Shown here: positions 45,093 through 53,006 of the stretch, piece by piece
Position numbering within the stretch: position 1 is the first letter of the stretch
Layout of the letters: the number at the start of each line of letters is the position of its first letter
Origin: Deltaproteobacteria bacterium
Lineage (GTDB): Bacteria > Desulfobacterota > GWC2-55-46
Direction of reading: 5' to 3'
Length of the DNA stretch: 64,000 bases
NCBI GenBank assembly: GCA_016234935.1
Contig: JACRNL010000003.1
Coordinates: 62,001-126,000 of the forward strand
Made by a program: the position numbers and the translations under genes
The notes under the pieces: generated by a model
What the model was told of the DNA's origin: nothing
Seen by the model: the letters and a program-made list of their open reading frames with translations, nothing else
Database searches by the model: none

Positions 45093-45953
45093 TTAAAGCT
45101 CCAGCCCCTTTAAAAACCGCTTGAATGCGTTCTTCATGTCATGGCGTTTTAAGGCGAATGAGACGTTTGCCTTCAAAAAACCCATCTTGTCGCCTGCATC
45201 GTAGCGCGTCCCCTTGAATTCATAGGCGTAGACAGCCTCTTTTTTAAGGAGGATCCTGAGCGCGTCCGTGAGCTGTATCTCGCCGCCCTTGCCGGGTTTG
45301 GTTATGTCAAGCGCGCCGAAGATGCCCTGTGACAGGATGTATCTGCCGATAATGGCAAGGTTTGAAGGCGGCACACCTTTGGGTTTTTCAACGAGGTCGG
45401 TAACCCTGTAGACGCCGGGGGCGACCTGTTTGCCGCTTACGATGCCGTAGAGGTGGGCCTGTTTTTCCGGCACACGCTCGACGGCAAGGATGGTGGATCT
45501 GTATTTATTGTATACGCCGGTCATCTGTTTCATCACCGGAATCCGCGAGTCTATCACGTCGTCGGAGAGGAATACCGCGAACGGCTCGTTGTTTATAAGG
45601 TTTTTTGTGATGTGGATGGCATGTCCGAGGCCAAGCGGCTTTTTCTGGCGCGTATAGGCGAAATGCACCAGCGTCGAGACTTCATCCATGATCTTTAAAA
45701 GTTCGTGCTTGCCGCGTTCCTTTAAGAGTATTTCAAGCTCAAAAGACGTGTCGAAGTGGTCTTCGATGGCTGTCTTTCCCATGCCTGTGACGATTATTAT
45801 CTCTTCAAGCCCGGAGGCCTTTGCCTCCTCGACTGAATACTGTATCAGGGGCTTGTCTACGAGAGGCAGCATCTCCTTCGGGATGGCCTTTGTCGCAGGC
45901 AGAAATCTTGTGCCGAAGCCGGCGGCAGGGAACACGGCCTTCTTGATCTTCAT
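45093..45953 (-). CDS. galU: UTP-glucose-1-phosphate uridylyltransferase
   Basis: GalU makes UDP-glucose from UTP and glucose 1-phosphate for polysaccharide synthesis. The 286 residues have the nucleotide-binding start AVFPAAGFGTRFLPATKAIP then KEMLPLVDKPLIQY, the KPLGLGHAI segment, FLSDDVID with the metal-binding aspartate, VEKPKGVPPSNLAIIGRY, and GKGGEIQLTDALR. All conserved parts are present. It stands between repeats on both sides; glgA, which uses ADP-glucose, is 3 kb away. Confidence 0.96.
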   Translation of the reverse strand: MKIKKAVFPAAGFGTRFLPATKAIPKEMLPLVDKPLIQYSVEEAKASGLEEIIIVTGMGKTAIEDHFDTSFELEILLKERGKHELLKIMDEVSTLVHFAYTRQKKPLGLGHAIHITKNLINNEPFAVFLSDDVIDSRIPVMKQMTGVYNKYRSTILAVERVPEKQAHLYGIVSGKQVAPGVYRVTDLVEKPKGVPPSNLAIIGRYILSQGIFGALDITKPGKGGEIQLTDALRILLKKEAVYAYEFKGTRYDAGDKMGFLKANVSFALKRHDMKNAFKRFLKGLEL

Positions 45954-45998
45954 AATAATGAATGATAATAAGTTTTCCGGTGGAAGTCAAGCGGCCTG

Positions 45999-46083
45999 CC
46001 TTTCTTGAAAGAAAGGTTCTGCGCACGGCTAAAGCCTCAATGCAACCTTTTAGTTTTGCCCGCCGCAGGCGCCGAAGAACTTT
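45999..46083. repeat. cctttcttgaaagaaagg hairpin with gcacggctaaagcc tail
   Basis: CCTTTCTTGAAAGAAAGG (45999-46016) is followed by GCGCACGGCTAAAGCC and by CCCGCCGCAGGC...AAGAACTTTAA. The same order occurs at 20405-20545, so the unit is about 85-130 bp long. Confidence 0.65.
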
Positions 46084-46150
46084 AATATTTCCTTTTTACC
46101 TTTTTTGAATATGTCACGCCGGAGTAGAGATGTCCGCGGCAAAGAAAATA

Positions 46151-48571
46151 TCACCCTATGGGCGTAAGGGAGGCGTACTTCAAGGCGAGCTTTCTCGTGC
46201 CGGCGTCTTTGAAGTTTATCGTCAGTTTTACGTCCTGGCCGCTTCCGGCTTTTTCCTTGATGACGCCGATGCCGAACATGGGGTGCTTGACCTTCATGCC
46301 GATGCGCCATCCGTCCTGTGCGCCGTCCTGTGTCCGGGGGGAGGATAGTTCTCCGGTCACGCCGCCTTTTACCTGGCTGTCTTCGCGCGTGTAGTAGACC
46401 TCGCTGGATGAAAAACGGGGCTTTGCCTGCCGCTCGGAAGATTCGGCGATGGTTATGCGGGCCGGGTCTATCTCGTCAATGAACCTTGAGCGCATCTGCG
46501 TCTTTGTCTGTCCGTAGACCGTCCTCGACCTTGCCGCGAAGAGATAGAGCCGCTCCTTTGCGCGCGTCATGCCGACGTAGCAAAGGCGCCGCTCCTCCTC
46601 AAGCTCGCCTTCGTCGTCTGAGCTCCTCGTGTGCGGGAAGAGGCCCTCTTCCATGCCGGCGATGAAGACGGCCCTGAACTCAAGCCCCTTTGCCGAGTGG
46701 AGCGTCATGAGGGTCAGCCTGTCCGGCGCGTCCTCAAAGCTGTCAATGTCGCTGATCAGCGAGACGTGGTCGAGGAAGTCGGAAAGCGCGGCCATCGGGT
46801 TTATATGCTCGAAGTCCTTTATCGCAGCGATAAGTTCAAAGAGGTTTTCAAGCCGTTCAACGGCCTCCTCCGTGCCTTCCTCCTGCAAAGAGCGCATGTA
46901 GCCGGACTCTTCAAGGAGTTTTAAGGTCAGCCGGTGAAGCTGTTCTTTTTCCATCCCGCCGCCCGCGTTATCCTGCGGCGCGCAGTCCGGTGCCTCATGC
47001 GCATTTGTTGATCCGCCTGAATTTTCAAGCAGCGGCAGGCCGTGGATATTTATGACTCGCTGCCCCCCCACCCCGCCCTCCCCTTGAAGGGGCTGAGCCC
47101 CCTCAGGGGGTTCAACCCCCGTGAAGGGGGAGGATATAAGGAAGGGGGCATCGCTCAGGCCGCAGCCTTTTTTAAAGGCGTCAATGGCCCGGACGAATTC
47201 GTGCGCGCGGGTCTTTGTGAGCTGTCCGCCTGCAAGCATATCCTTGAGCGCATCGTAAGGCGTCAGACCGGAGGCGGCGCTTAGAGCTAAAATCCTGTCG
47301 AGCGTGGCCTTGCCTACGAGCCTTGCGGGCCTGTTTATGGCCCTCTGGAAGCTCAGGGCGTCGGCTGGGTTTACGGCCACGCGCAGGTAAGCAATGGCGT
47401 CTTTTATTTCAAGCCGGTCGTAAAAGCGCGTGCCGCCGATGATGGCGTAGGGGATGCCTTCCCTTATCAGCTGTTCTTCAAACACCCTGGACTGCGCGTT
47501 TGTCCGGTAGAATATGGCCGCGTCTTTATATGTGTAACGCCTGTGCTCGTCAAAGAGGCTCTTTATGCGCCTGATTATCAGTCTGGCCTCGGCGTATTCG
47601 TCGCCGGCCTCTTCGAACATCACGGGCTGGCCGTCCGAATTTTGCGTCCACAGCTCTTTTTTCAGCCGCTTTTTATTCTTTTCGATGACCGAGTTCGCCG
47701 CCGAGAGGATGTTTTTCGTGGAGCGGTAGTTTTGCTCAAGCCTCAGGACTGTCGCCGCAGGGTAGTCCTTTTCGAACTCAAGGATGTTGGATATGCACGC
47801 GCCCCTCCACGCGTAGATGGACTGGTCAGGGTCGCCCACGGCAAGGAGGTTGCCGGCCCCTTCGGCAAGCATCTGCGTGAAAAGGTATTGCGCCCGGTTC
47901 GTATCCTGATATTCGTCAACGAGGATGTGCCGGAAGCGGTCGTGGTATTTTTTAAGGATGTTCGCGTTTTGTTTCAGGAGCTTTATCGGCTCGCAGATAA
48001 GGTCGCCGAAGTCCATGGAGTTCATCTGCCGCAGTTTTTTCTGGTAGAGCGCATAGACCTTCGCCGCCCGCTCCGCCGCAAAGCCGCCGCCCTCGTTCAT
48101 GGAAAGGAAGCTCTCAGGCGTGATGTTTTCGTTCTTTGCCTGGTTTATCTGCGAGAGCATGGCGCGAGGGGCAAAGCTCTTTTCGCTGAGGAGCAGTTCG
48201 GCCATGACCTGCTTCACGAGAGAGAGCTGGTCGTCGTCGTTGTAGACCGTCAGGTCGGCGTTGACGCCTGAACTTCTTCTTTCAGTCCTTAGAATCCTCA
48301 GGCCTATGGAATGGAAGGTGCCGAGCCAGAGCTCGCGCGCCTTGTCCCCCATCAGGGATTCAAGGCGCATACGCATCTCCCCCGCGGCCTTGTTGGTGAA
48401 TGTCACGGCAAGGATGCTATGCGCCGGAACGCCCCTGTGCATGACGAGATATGCCACCCTTGAGGTCAGCACCTTTGTCTTTCCGCTTCCGGCCCCGGCC
48501 AGAATAAGAAGCGGCCCGTCCGGCGCGGTTGCGGCCTCAAGCTGAGTGGGGTTAAGGGTCTTCAGGAACAT
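46151..48571 (-). CDS. pcrA: UvrD/PcrA-family DNA helicase
   Basis: This superfamily 1A 3'-5' helicase acts in repair and in removing proteins from DNA. The 806 residues carry LAGAGSGKTKVLTSRVAYL (motif I), FTNKAAGEMRMRL (Ia), LVDEYQDTNRAQY (II), GDPDQSIYAWRGA (III), LEQNYRSTKNIL (IV), LMTLHSAKGLEF (V) and EERRLCYVGMTRAKERLYL (VI). The C-terminal KVKHPMFGIGVI tail is typical of PcrA. Around residues 475-500 a repeat-coded stretch (FLISSPFTGVEPPEGAQPLQ then GEGGVGG) interrupts the 2B subdomain region. It consists of one palindrome nested within another, both in frame. Confidence 0.95.
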   Translation of the reverse strand: MFLKTLNPTQLEAATAPDGPLLILAGAGSGKTKVLTSRVAYLVMHRGVPAHSILAVTFTNKAAGEMRMRLESLMGDKARELWLGTFHSIGLRILRTERRSSGVNADLTVYNDDDQLSLVKQVMAELLLSEKSFAPRAMLSQINQAKNENITPESFLSMNEGGGFAAERAAKVYALYQKKLRQMNSMDFGDLICEPIKLLKQNANILKKYHDRFRHILVDEYQDTNRAQYLFTQMLAEGAGNLLAVGDPDQSIYAWRGACISNILEFEKDYPAATVLRLEQNYRSTKNILSAANSVIEKNKKRLKKELWTQNSDGQPVMFEEAGDEYAEARLIIRRIKSLFDEHRRYTYKDAAIFYRTNAQSRVFEEQLIREGIPYAIIGGTRFYDRLEIKDAIAYLRVAVNPADALSFQRAINRPARLVGKATLDRILALSAASGLTPYDALKDMLAGGQLTKTRAHEFVRAIDAFKKGCGLSDAPFLISSPFTGVEPPEGAQPLQGEGGVGGQRVINIHGLPLLENSGGSTNAHEAPDCAPQDNAGGGMEKEQLHRLTLKLLEESGYMRSLQEEGTEEAVERLENLFELIAAIKDFEHINPMAALSDFLDHVSLISDIDSFEDAPDRLTLMTLHSAKGLEFRAVFIAGMEEGLFPHTRSSDDEGELEEERRLCYVGMTRAKERLYLFAARSRTVYGQTKTQMRSRFIDEIDPARITIAESSERQAKPRFSSSEVYYTREDSQVKGGVTGELSSPRTQDGAQDGWRIGMKVKHPMFGIGVIKEKAGSGQDVKLTINFKDAGTRKLALKYASLTPIG
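47061..47152. repeat. Nested palindromes inside pcrA
   Basis: The outer repeat is CCCCCCCACCCCGCCCTCCC ... GTGAAGGGGGAGGATATAAG and matches 14347-14399. Between its arms lies the 36-bp palindrome 47084-47119. Removing these 36 bases restores CCCTCCCCCGTGAAGGGGGA exactly. Confidence 0.9.
47084..47119. repeat. 36-bp coding palindrome in pcrA, reference copy
   Basis: TTGAAGGGGCTGAGCCCCCT continues CAGGGGGTTCAACCCC. It begins and ends on codon boundaries of pcrA (codons 485-496) and reads GVEPPEGAQPLQ. Confidence 0.88.
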
Positions 48572-48617
48572 CTTTTTATTTTAAGGCAAGCGGGCCTTAA
48601 GATAAAGGCATTTCTAT

Positions 48618-48741
48618 CAGGCTGCTGACACAGCCCCATCTACGTCGTTGTCTTCGTCGCTCATCACTGCGGCGTAGGACACACTACGCCTCGTTCTTCG
48701 CTCCTCGCCGCCTAGTAGCTGGGGCTTTTTGAGCAGCCTGC
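48618..48741. repeat. MITE-like element R1, copy e
   Basis: Ends CAGGCTGCTGACACAGCCCC and GGGGCTTTTTGAGCAGCCTG; the left arm has two changes. The inner hairpin is GGCGTAG-gacaca-CTACGCC. It lies in the divergent gap between pcrA and glgA. Confidence 0.85.
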
Positions 48742-48778
48742 CGGGGGACTGCCTCAAGCGTCTCATCTATTGCATTGT

Positions 48779-48823
48779 CCCCCGCTTAAAGCCCGCAGGG
48801 ACATGTTTTGAGCGGCCTGCGCG
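48779..48823. repeat. Degenerate cccccgctt ... ggggacatg element
   Basis: CCCCCGCTTAAAGCCCGCAG then GGACATGTTTTGAGCGGCC, resembling the right part of 45026-45083. Together with R1e it occupies much of the 388-base pcrA-glgA gap; the rest (48824-48959) is repeat-like and has no gene. Confidence 0.55.
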
Positions 48824-48959
48824 AGTATATTAGTTTTTCAGCACCCTGCTAATTACCCCTTTTTTTTAAAGGGGCGCAGCTTCCTCTGCCCGAAGGGGAG
48901 AGGATTGACGGGGCTTATTTGCCTTGCAAGGCGCCTGCTTTTCTGCTAATTTTCAACGC

Positions 48960-50309
48960 ATGGCATTAAGCGTCATATATGTCTCGCCTGAGGCGGTTCC
49001 TTTTTCAAAGACCGGCGGGCTTGCGGACGTCGCGGGCGCTCTGCCGTCCGCGCTTAAAGGGCTCGGCGCGGCGATCTCGGTATTTCTGCCGCTACACAGG
49101 CAGACGGCCTCAGGCGGATTTAATCTTGCGGATACCGGTGTTACGGTGAGCGTTCCCATTGGCGTGAAAGAGGTAAGGGGGCGCGTCTTAAAGAGCGTTG
49201 AGACTGGCGTAGATACATACTTCCTGAAGTGCGACGAGTACTTCGACAGGACGCACCTCTACACGACCCATGACGGCGATTATTCGGACAACCTTGAGCG
49301 TTTCGCCTTTTTTTCAAGGGGCGTTTTAGAGGCCGTTAAAGTCCTTAAAATAAGGCCGGACATTATCCACGCAAACGATTGGCAGACAGGGCTGATCCCG
49401 GCCTATCTGAAAGACGTCTATAAGCAAGACTCTTTCTTTTCAAAGGCAGGAACCGTCTTTACCATTCATAATCTCGCCTATCAGGGGCTTTTCCCTGCGG
49501 CTCTCTATGACCTTACCGGCCTCGGCAAAGGGTTGAACCCTCTCAGAGGGCTTTTTACCCCTGAAGGGCTTGAGTTCTGGGGAAAGGTCAGCTGCCTGAA
49601 GGCGGGCATCGTCTATTCGGACGTGATAACGACCGTCAGCAGGACATACGCACTGGAGATGCAGACCACAGACTACGGCTGCGGCCTTGAAGGGGTGCTG
49701 AAGGAAAGAAAAGACGACCTCCACGGCATCGTGAACGGGGTGGATTACGACGAGTGGGATCCGGCGGAGGATACGCTCATCCCGGCGAACTATTCGCCGG
49801 ACGATTTAACCGGCAAGGCCGTCTGTAAAAAAGAGCTTTTGAAAAAGTTCGGCCTGACGGTGAAGGCGTCAACGCCGGTTATCGGCATGGTCTCAAGGTT
49901 CACCCATCAGAAGGGGTTTGACCTCGTTGCCGAGGCCGCGCCGGACATCATGAAGCTCGGCGCGGCGGTGGTAATCCTCGGCACGGGCGAGAAGAAGTAT
50001 CAGCTCGTCGCGGAGGGGCTCGCCGCGGCCTATCCCGGAAGGTTTGCCGTTAACGCGGCCTTTGACAACGCGCTGGCGCATCTCATAGAGGCGGGCAGCG
50101 ACATCTTTCTCATGCCGTCCCTTTATGAGCCGTGCGGGCTTAACCAGATTTACAGCCTCAAATACGGGACTGTCCCGGTAGTCCGCGCAACGGGCGGGCT
50201 TGAAGACACCGTGAAGGCATATCCTCTGCCGGGCGCGACCGGCTTTAAATTCAAGGAATATGAGGCCCCGGCGCTTGTTAAAAAGGTCAAAGAGGCCGAA
50301 ACCGCATAA
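48960..50309 (+). CDS. glgA: Glycogen (starch) synthase, C-terminally shortened
   Basis: GlgA extends glycogen from ADP-glucose. The GT-B enzyme (449 residues from ATG 48960) has VSPEAVPFSKTGGLADVAGA (with the KTGGL motif), HANDWQTGLIPAYL, FTIHNLAYQGLF, TTVSRTYALEMQT, GIVNGVDYDEWDP, SRFTHQKGFDL and PSLYEPCGLNQIYSLKYGTV. It stops at KVKEAETA, about 40 residues short of the usual end, without the DFSW-type helix that packs back on the N-terminal domain. Near residue 191-198 (GKGLNPLRGL) a palindrome-derived stretch precedes LFTPEGLEFWG. Activity cannot be judged from sequence. Confidence 0.9.
   Translation: MALSVIYVSPEAVPFSKTGGLADVAGALPSALKGLGAAISVFLPLHRQTASGGFNLADTGVTVSVPIGVKEVRGRVLKSVETGVDTYFLKCDEYFDRTHLYTTHDGDYSDNLERFAFFSRGVLEAVKVLKIRPDIIHANDWQTGLIPAYLKDVYKQDSFFSKAGTVFTIHNLAYQGLFPAALYDLTGLGKGLNPLRGLFTPEGLEFWGKVSCLKAGIVYSDVITTVSRTYALEMQTTDYGCGLEGVLKERKDDLHGIVNGVDYDEWDPAEDTLIPANYSPDDLTGKAVCKKELLKKFGLTVKASTPVIGMVSRFTHQKGFDLVAEAAPDIMKLGAAVVILGTGEKKYQLVAEGLAAAYPGRFAVNAAFDNALAHLIEAGSDIFLMPSLYEPCGLNQIYSLKYGTVPVVRATGGLEDTVKAYPLPGATGFKFKEYEAPALVKKVKEAETA
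49528..49552. repeat. Half-length coding palindrome in glgA
   Basis: AAGGGTTGAACCCTCTCAGA then GGGCT; translated GLNPLRGL. The CCCTCTCAGAGGG core keeps pairing despite base changes from CCCCCTCAGGGGG. Confidence 0.65.
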
Positions 50310-50471
50310 TAGCGCACCATCCGAAAAAAACCGCAAGAAGGCCGTAGGGAAAAACGCCTAAAAATTAGGCAAACCTGCCTTAAAAACCCGCAATCTCAAG
50401 CGCCGATACACGTCGGCGCCGCCAAAACAGGTGAAAATATGATGGCATTAATCTTGCTATTACATTAAGGC

Positions 50472-51050
50472 ATGATAAAAATAGCCATTATAGACGACAA
50501 CGCTTCTGAGAGGACGGTTTTAAAAGGGCTTGCCGAGGACAGCGGCTTCACGGTAGTCGCCGAGGGGGCAAACGGGCAGGAGGCCGTGGACATATGCCGC
50601 TTGAAGTCCCCCGGTCTCGTGATAATGGACGTGAAGATGCCGGTGAAGGACGGTATCGAGGCGGCGGCTGAGATAAGCAGGCTGTGCCCCACGCCCGTGG
50701 TGCTCCTTACCGCCAGCGACGATGAAGACACCATAACCCGGGCCGTAGAGGCCGGGGTCATGGGCTATCTGGTAAAGCCGGTCAGGCAGGAAGATATCAC
50801 CCCCGCGATAAAGCTGGCCATGTCGCGCTTTCTTGAGTTCGAGATGCTCAAGAGGGAGAACCGCGACCTTAAAAACACCCTTCAGGCAAGAAAGGCCATT
50901 GAAAAGGCAAAGGGGCTCCTTATGGAAAAAGAAGGGCTCTCGGAGGCCGCGGCATTCGCGAGGATACGGAAGATAAGCATGGACAGGCGCCAGTCCATGA
51001 CCGACATAGCCGAGATAATCATCACCGCCCTTGAGGACAAAAAGGTGTGA
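50472..51050 (+). CDS. ANTAR-domain response regulator (NasR/AmiR type)
   Basis: The 192-residue protein couples a receiver (IAIIDDNASE, acceptor Asp53 in LVIMDVKMPVKDG, Lys in YLVKPVRQED) to an ANTAR RNA-binding domain at about 128-185. The latter has the conserved LQARKAIEKAKGLLMEKEG and FARIRKISMDRRQSMTDIA. ANTAR proteins bind paired hexaloop hairpins and prevent transcription termination. It is encoded just upstream of ammonium-transport genes whose leader has such a hairpin and a terminator, so nitrogen control is the likely role. No cognate kinase is adjacent. Confidence 0.93.
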   Translation: MIKIAIIDDNASERTVLKGLAEDSGFTVVAEGANGQEAVDICRLKSPGLVIMDVKMPVKDGIEAAAEISRLCPTPVVLLTASDDEDTITRAVEAGVMGYLVKPVRQEDITPAIKLAMSRFLEFEMLKRENRDLKNTLQARKAIEKAKGLLMEKEGLSEAAAFARIRKISMDRRQSMTDIAEIIITALEDKKV

Positions 51051-51103
51051 CGCCCGGCGAAGGGCGTTGAACAAGAATACCGCTTCAACATGGAGATAAA
51101 GAA

Positions 51104-51850
51104 ATGTCCAAGGTGCTTGTAATCCAGCACGTCGCGTGCGAGGGGCTGGGGATTATCGAACCGGAATTGAAAAAATACGGCCTCAAAGCGGACTTCCTGA
51201 AGGTCTTTAAGAACGCAAGCCTCCCGCGCAGGATACCGCAGGGATACGGCGCGCTCATCGTCCTTGGCGGGCCGATGGGTGTCTATGAGGACGGCGTTTA
51301 CCCCTTCATAAAGGACGAGCTTAACCTGCTGGAATCCGCTTTAAAGACGGACCTGCCGATCCTCGGCGTGTGCCTGGGCTCGCAGATGCTGGCAAAGGCC
51401 GCCGGGGCGGATGTCTACAAGGGCAAGGCAAAGGAGATAGGCTGGTATAAGGCAGAGCTTGCAGGCGAAGGCATGAAAGACAGGCTGTTTCTTGGCATGC
51501 CGGAGGAGTTCACCGTGTTCCAGTGGCACGGCGACACCTTTGACCTGCCAAAAGGGGCGGTAAATCTCGCAAGTTCAAAGCTCTTTAAAAATCAGGCCAT
51601 CCGCGTGGGCAGGAACGCCTATGGCCTTCAGTTTCACCTTGAGGTCACAGAGAAGATGATAGGCGAGTGGATAGAGGTGAATGCCGGGGAGTTAAAGTCT
51701 CTTAAAGGCTTTATAGACCCCGATGAAATACTCAAGGAGACCCCGAAGCGGATAGACGCCCTCAAAAGGCACGGCGCCGCGGTTATTTCGCGGTTTTTAA
51801 GGGCTGTTGCAACCGGCTGCGAGGTCTGCGGACAGGCGCATCAGCGTTGA
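51104..51850 (+). CDS. Class I glutamine amidotransferase (GMP synthase-like domain)
   Basis: A free-standing 248-residue amidotransferase. The nucleophile is Cys90 in ILGVCLGSQMLAKA, and the base is the histidine of GLQFHLEVTEKM. The oxyanion region is LIVLGGPMGVYED, and EFTVFQWHGDTFDLP is also typical of GMP synthase-like stand-alone proteins. It would release ammonia from glutamine for an unknown acceptor or cleave gamma-glutamyl compounds. It follows the ANTAR regulator by 53 bases and precedes the sigma-54 promoter, so it belongs to the nitrogen neighbourhood. Confidence 0.88.
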   Translation: MSKVLVIQHVACEGLGIIEPELKKYGLKADFLKVFKNASLPRRIPQGYGALIVLGGPMGVYEDGVYPFIKDELNLLESALKTDLPILGVCLGSQMLAKAAGADVYKGKAKEIGWYKAELAGEGMKDRLFLGMPEEFTVFQWHGDTFDLPKGAVNLASSKLFKNQAIRVGRNAYGLQFHLEVTEKMIGEWIEVNAGELKSLKGFIDPDEILKETPKRIDALKRHGAAVISRFLRAVATGCEVCGQAHQR

Positions 51851-51945
51851 TGCATTTATGGGCAGGCGCTGGTTAAAACAGAGGCACAAACAGCACGCTC
51901 GCGGCGTAAAAGCATGAAAATGGCTTAAAAACGGCATAGAAACCC

Positions 51946-51962
51946 TTGGCATATAAATTGCT
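51946..51962 (+). promoter_or_regulatory. Sigma-54 promoter of the ammonium-transport block
   Basis: TTGGCATATAAATTGCT matches TTGGCAY-N5-TTGCW, with GG and GC 12 bases apart. It is about 190 bases before the outer-membrane protein gene. The window encodes an NtrB/NtrC pair that could activate it. Confidence 0.8.
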
Positions 51963-51984
51963 AATCTAATATAGTGCTGCATGA

Positions 51985-52002
51985 GGTTACAGGGTGGTAA
52001 CC
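51985..52002 (+). promoter_or_regulatory. Hexaloop hairpin of ANTAR-target type
   Basis: GGTTAC and GTAACC form a 6-bp stem around the six-base loop AGGGTG, which has A at loop position 1 and G at position 4. These are the two conserved loop bases of ANTAR targets. It lies about 12 bases after the expected transcription start of the sigma-54 promoter. Confidence 0.55.
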
Positions 52003-52008
52003 GGTTTT

Positions 52009-52036
52009 GCAGGGGCAGTTCCAAGCCTGCCCCTGC
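52009..52036 (+). repeat. gcaggggcag/ctgcccctgc hairpin in the leader
   Basis: GCAGGGGCAG (52009-52018) and CTGCCCCTGC (52027-52036) form a perfect 10-bp stem with loop TTCCAAGC. The loop does not fit the ANTAR rule. It resembles the hairpin at 17896-17922 and may be an inserted repeat. Confidence 0.6.
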
Positions 52037-52062
52037 GTAAGATTATTTAGAAGAAAGGCAAC

Positions 52063-52098
52063 GGCGCCTTTTCCTGAAGAAAGGGGGGCGCCATTTTT
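52063..52098 (+). terminator. Leader terminator (possible attenuator)
   Basis: GGCGCC at 52063-52068 and 52087-52092 pair, with further G-T pairing inside, and ATTTTT follows. It lies between the sigma-54 promoter and the first gene, so read-through must be controlled or partial. Confidence 0.65.
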
Positions 52099-52151
52099 GT
52101 TCCCCCTGATGTGACTGCATTAAAAAAAAACAGCAGAGGGAGGCAGCGAAT

Positions 52152-52955
52152 ATGAAAAGACTCGTAGCATCACTGACAGCGGCAACGGCAATTTTTGTTT
52201 CCATTGGCGCGCTGGATTTGGCCCAGGCCACGCCGTCAACGACCTACTGGACGCCTGCGACCACCGACGTCCAGGCCTACAAGGTCGTGCACATCGGCAT
52301 AGACAACTACTTTACGCTCGGCAGGAAGAACGACAGGGGCTCTTTGCCGACTGACGTCGGCCTGACCGTCGGAGTGCTTCCGTATGAAAAGCTCCAGATG
52401 GAGGTCGGCCTGGACTGGCAGGAGGCGACGACCGATCCGCTGAGCTTCAACGCCAAGCTCGGCACGCCTGAGGGCACGCTCTTTGACGGCTCTCCGGCCT
52501 TGAACGTCGGCATTTTTAACGTTGGAACCGATAGAAAGGTCCAGGTGGACGAGATAGGCTTGCTCCGGACCGATTTCAATATCGCCCACGTGATGGTCGG
52601 AAAGACCCTGCCTTCAAACCTCGGAAGGCTTTTTGCAGGCGTGTATCATGGAAATGGCAAAACGCTCGTTAACAGGGACGGAAAGGCTAAGAACAACGGC
52701 TACATGGTCGGCTGGGACAAGGGCGTTGATAAAACAAAGGACAAAGACGGCAATGAATACTCCAAATGGGTCTTTGCCGCGGACTGGGCGAGCGGCAAGA
52801 ACGCCATCGGCGGCGGCGGAGTGGGCATATACCACTACTTCACAAAGGACATCTCGCTCCTGACCGGCCCGGTGTGGCTTAACGACCCGGCCGTTGCCAG
52901 CCCGAACGCAAATGCCAAGTGGGTCTGGACTACGCAGCTTGACATCAACTACTGA
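52152..52955 (+). CDS. Putative outer-membrane beta-barrel protein
   Basis: The 267-residue precursor has a signal peptide (MKRLVASLTAATAIFVSIGA, cleaved after AQA). Alternating hydrophobic strands and glycine turns follow (KVVHIGIDNYFTLGRKND, DVGLTVGVLPYEKLQMEVGL, GIYHYFTKDISLLTGPVWL), ending in the aromatic-terminal LDINY expected for outer-membrane insertion. The family is unknown to me. It is the first gene after the sigma-54 promoter and leader and precedes amt, so it may help nitrogen compounds cross the outer membrane. This role is inferred from context. Confidence 0.72.
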   Translation: MKRLVASLTAATAIFVSIGALDLAQATPSTTYWTPATTDVQAYKVVHIGIDNYFTLGRKNDRGSLPTDVGLTVGVLPYEKLQMEVGLDWQEATTDPLSFNAKLGTPEGTLFDGSPALNVGIFNVGTDRKVQVDEIGLLRTDFNIAHVMVGKTLPSNLGRLFAGVYHGNGKTLVNRDGKAKNNGYMVGWDKGVDKTKDKDGNEYSKWVFAADWASGKNAIGGGGVGIYHYFTKDISLLTGPVWLNDPAVASPNANAKWVWTTQLDINY

Positions 52956-53006
52956 GAAGACCGGAGCTTTAGTGTCGGGTCTTGACAGTAGAAACAGGGC
53001 TTTAGT

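Noticed and set aside
50356-50370. Small gcctaa/ttaggc hairpin after glgA as a terminator
   Set aside because: Only a six-base stem, with no T run after it.
52019-52026. Second ANTAR-type hairpin at 52009-52036
   Set aside because: The stem is good but the loop TTCCAAGC has eight bases and lacks A1/G4; it is more likely a repeat-family hairpin.
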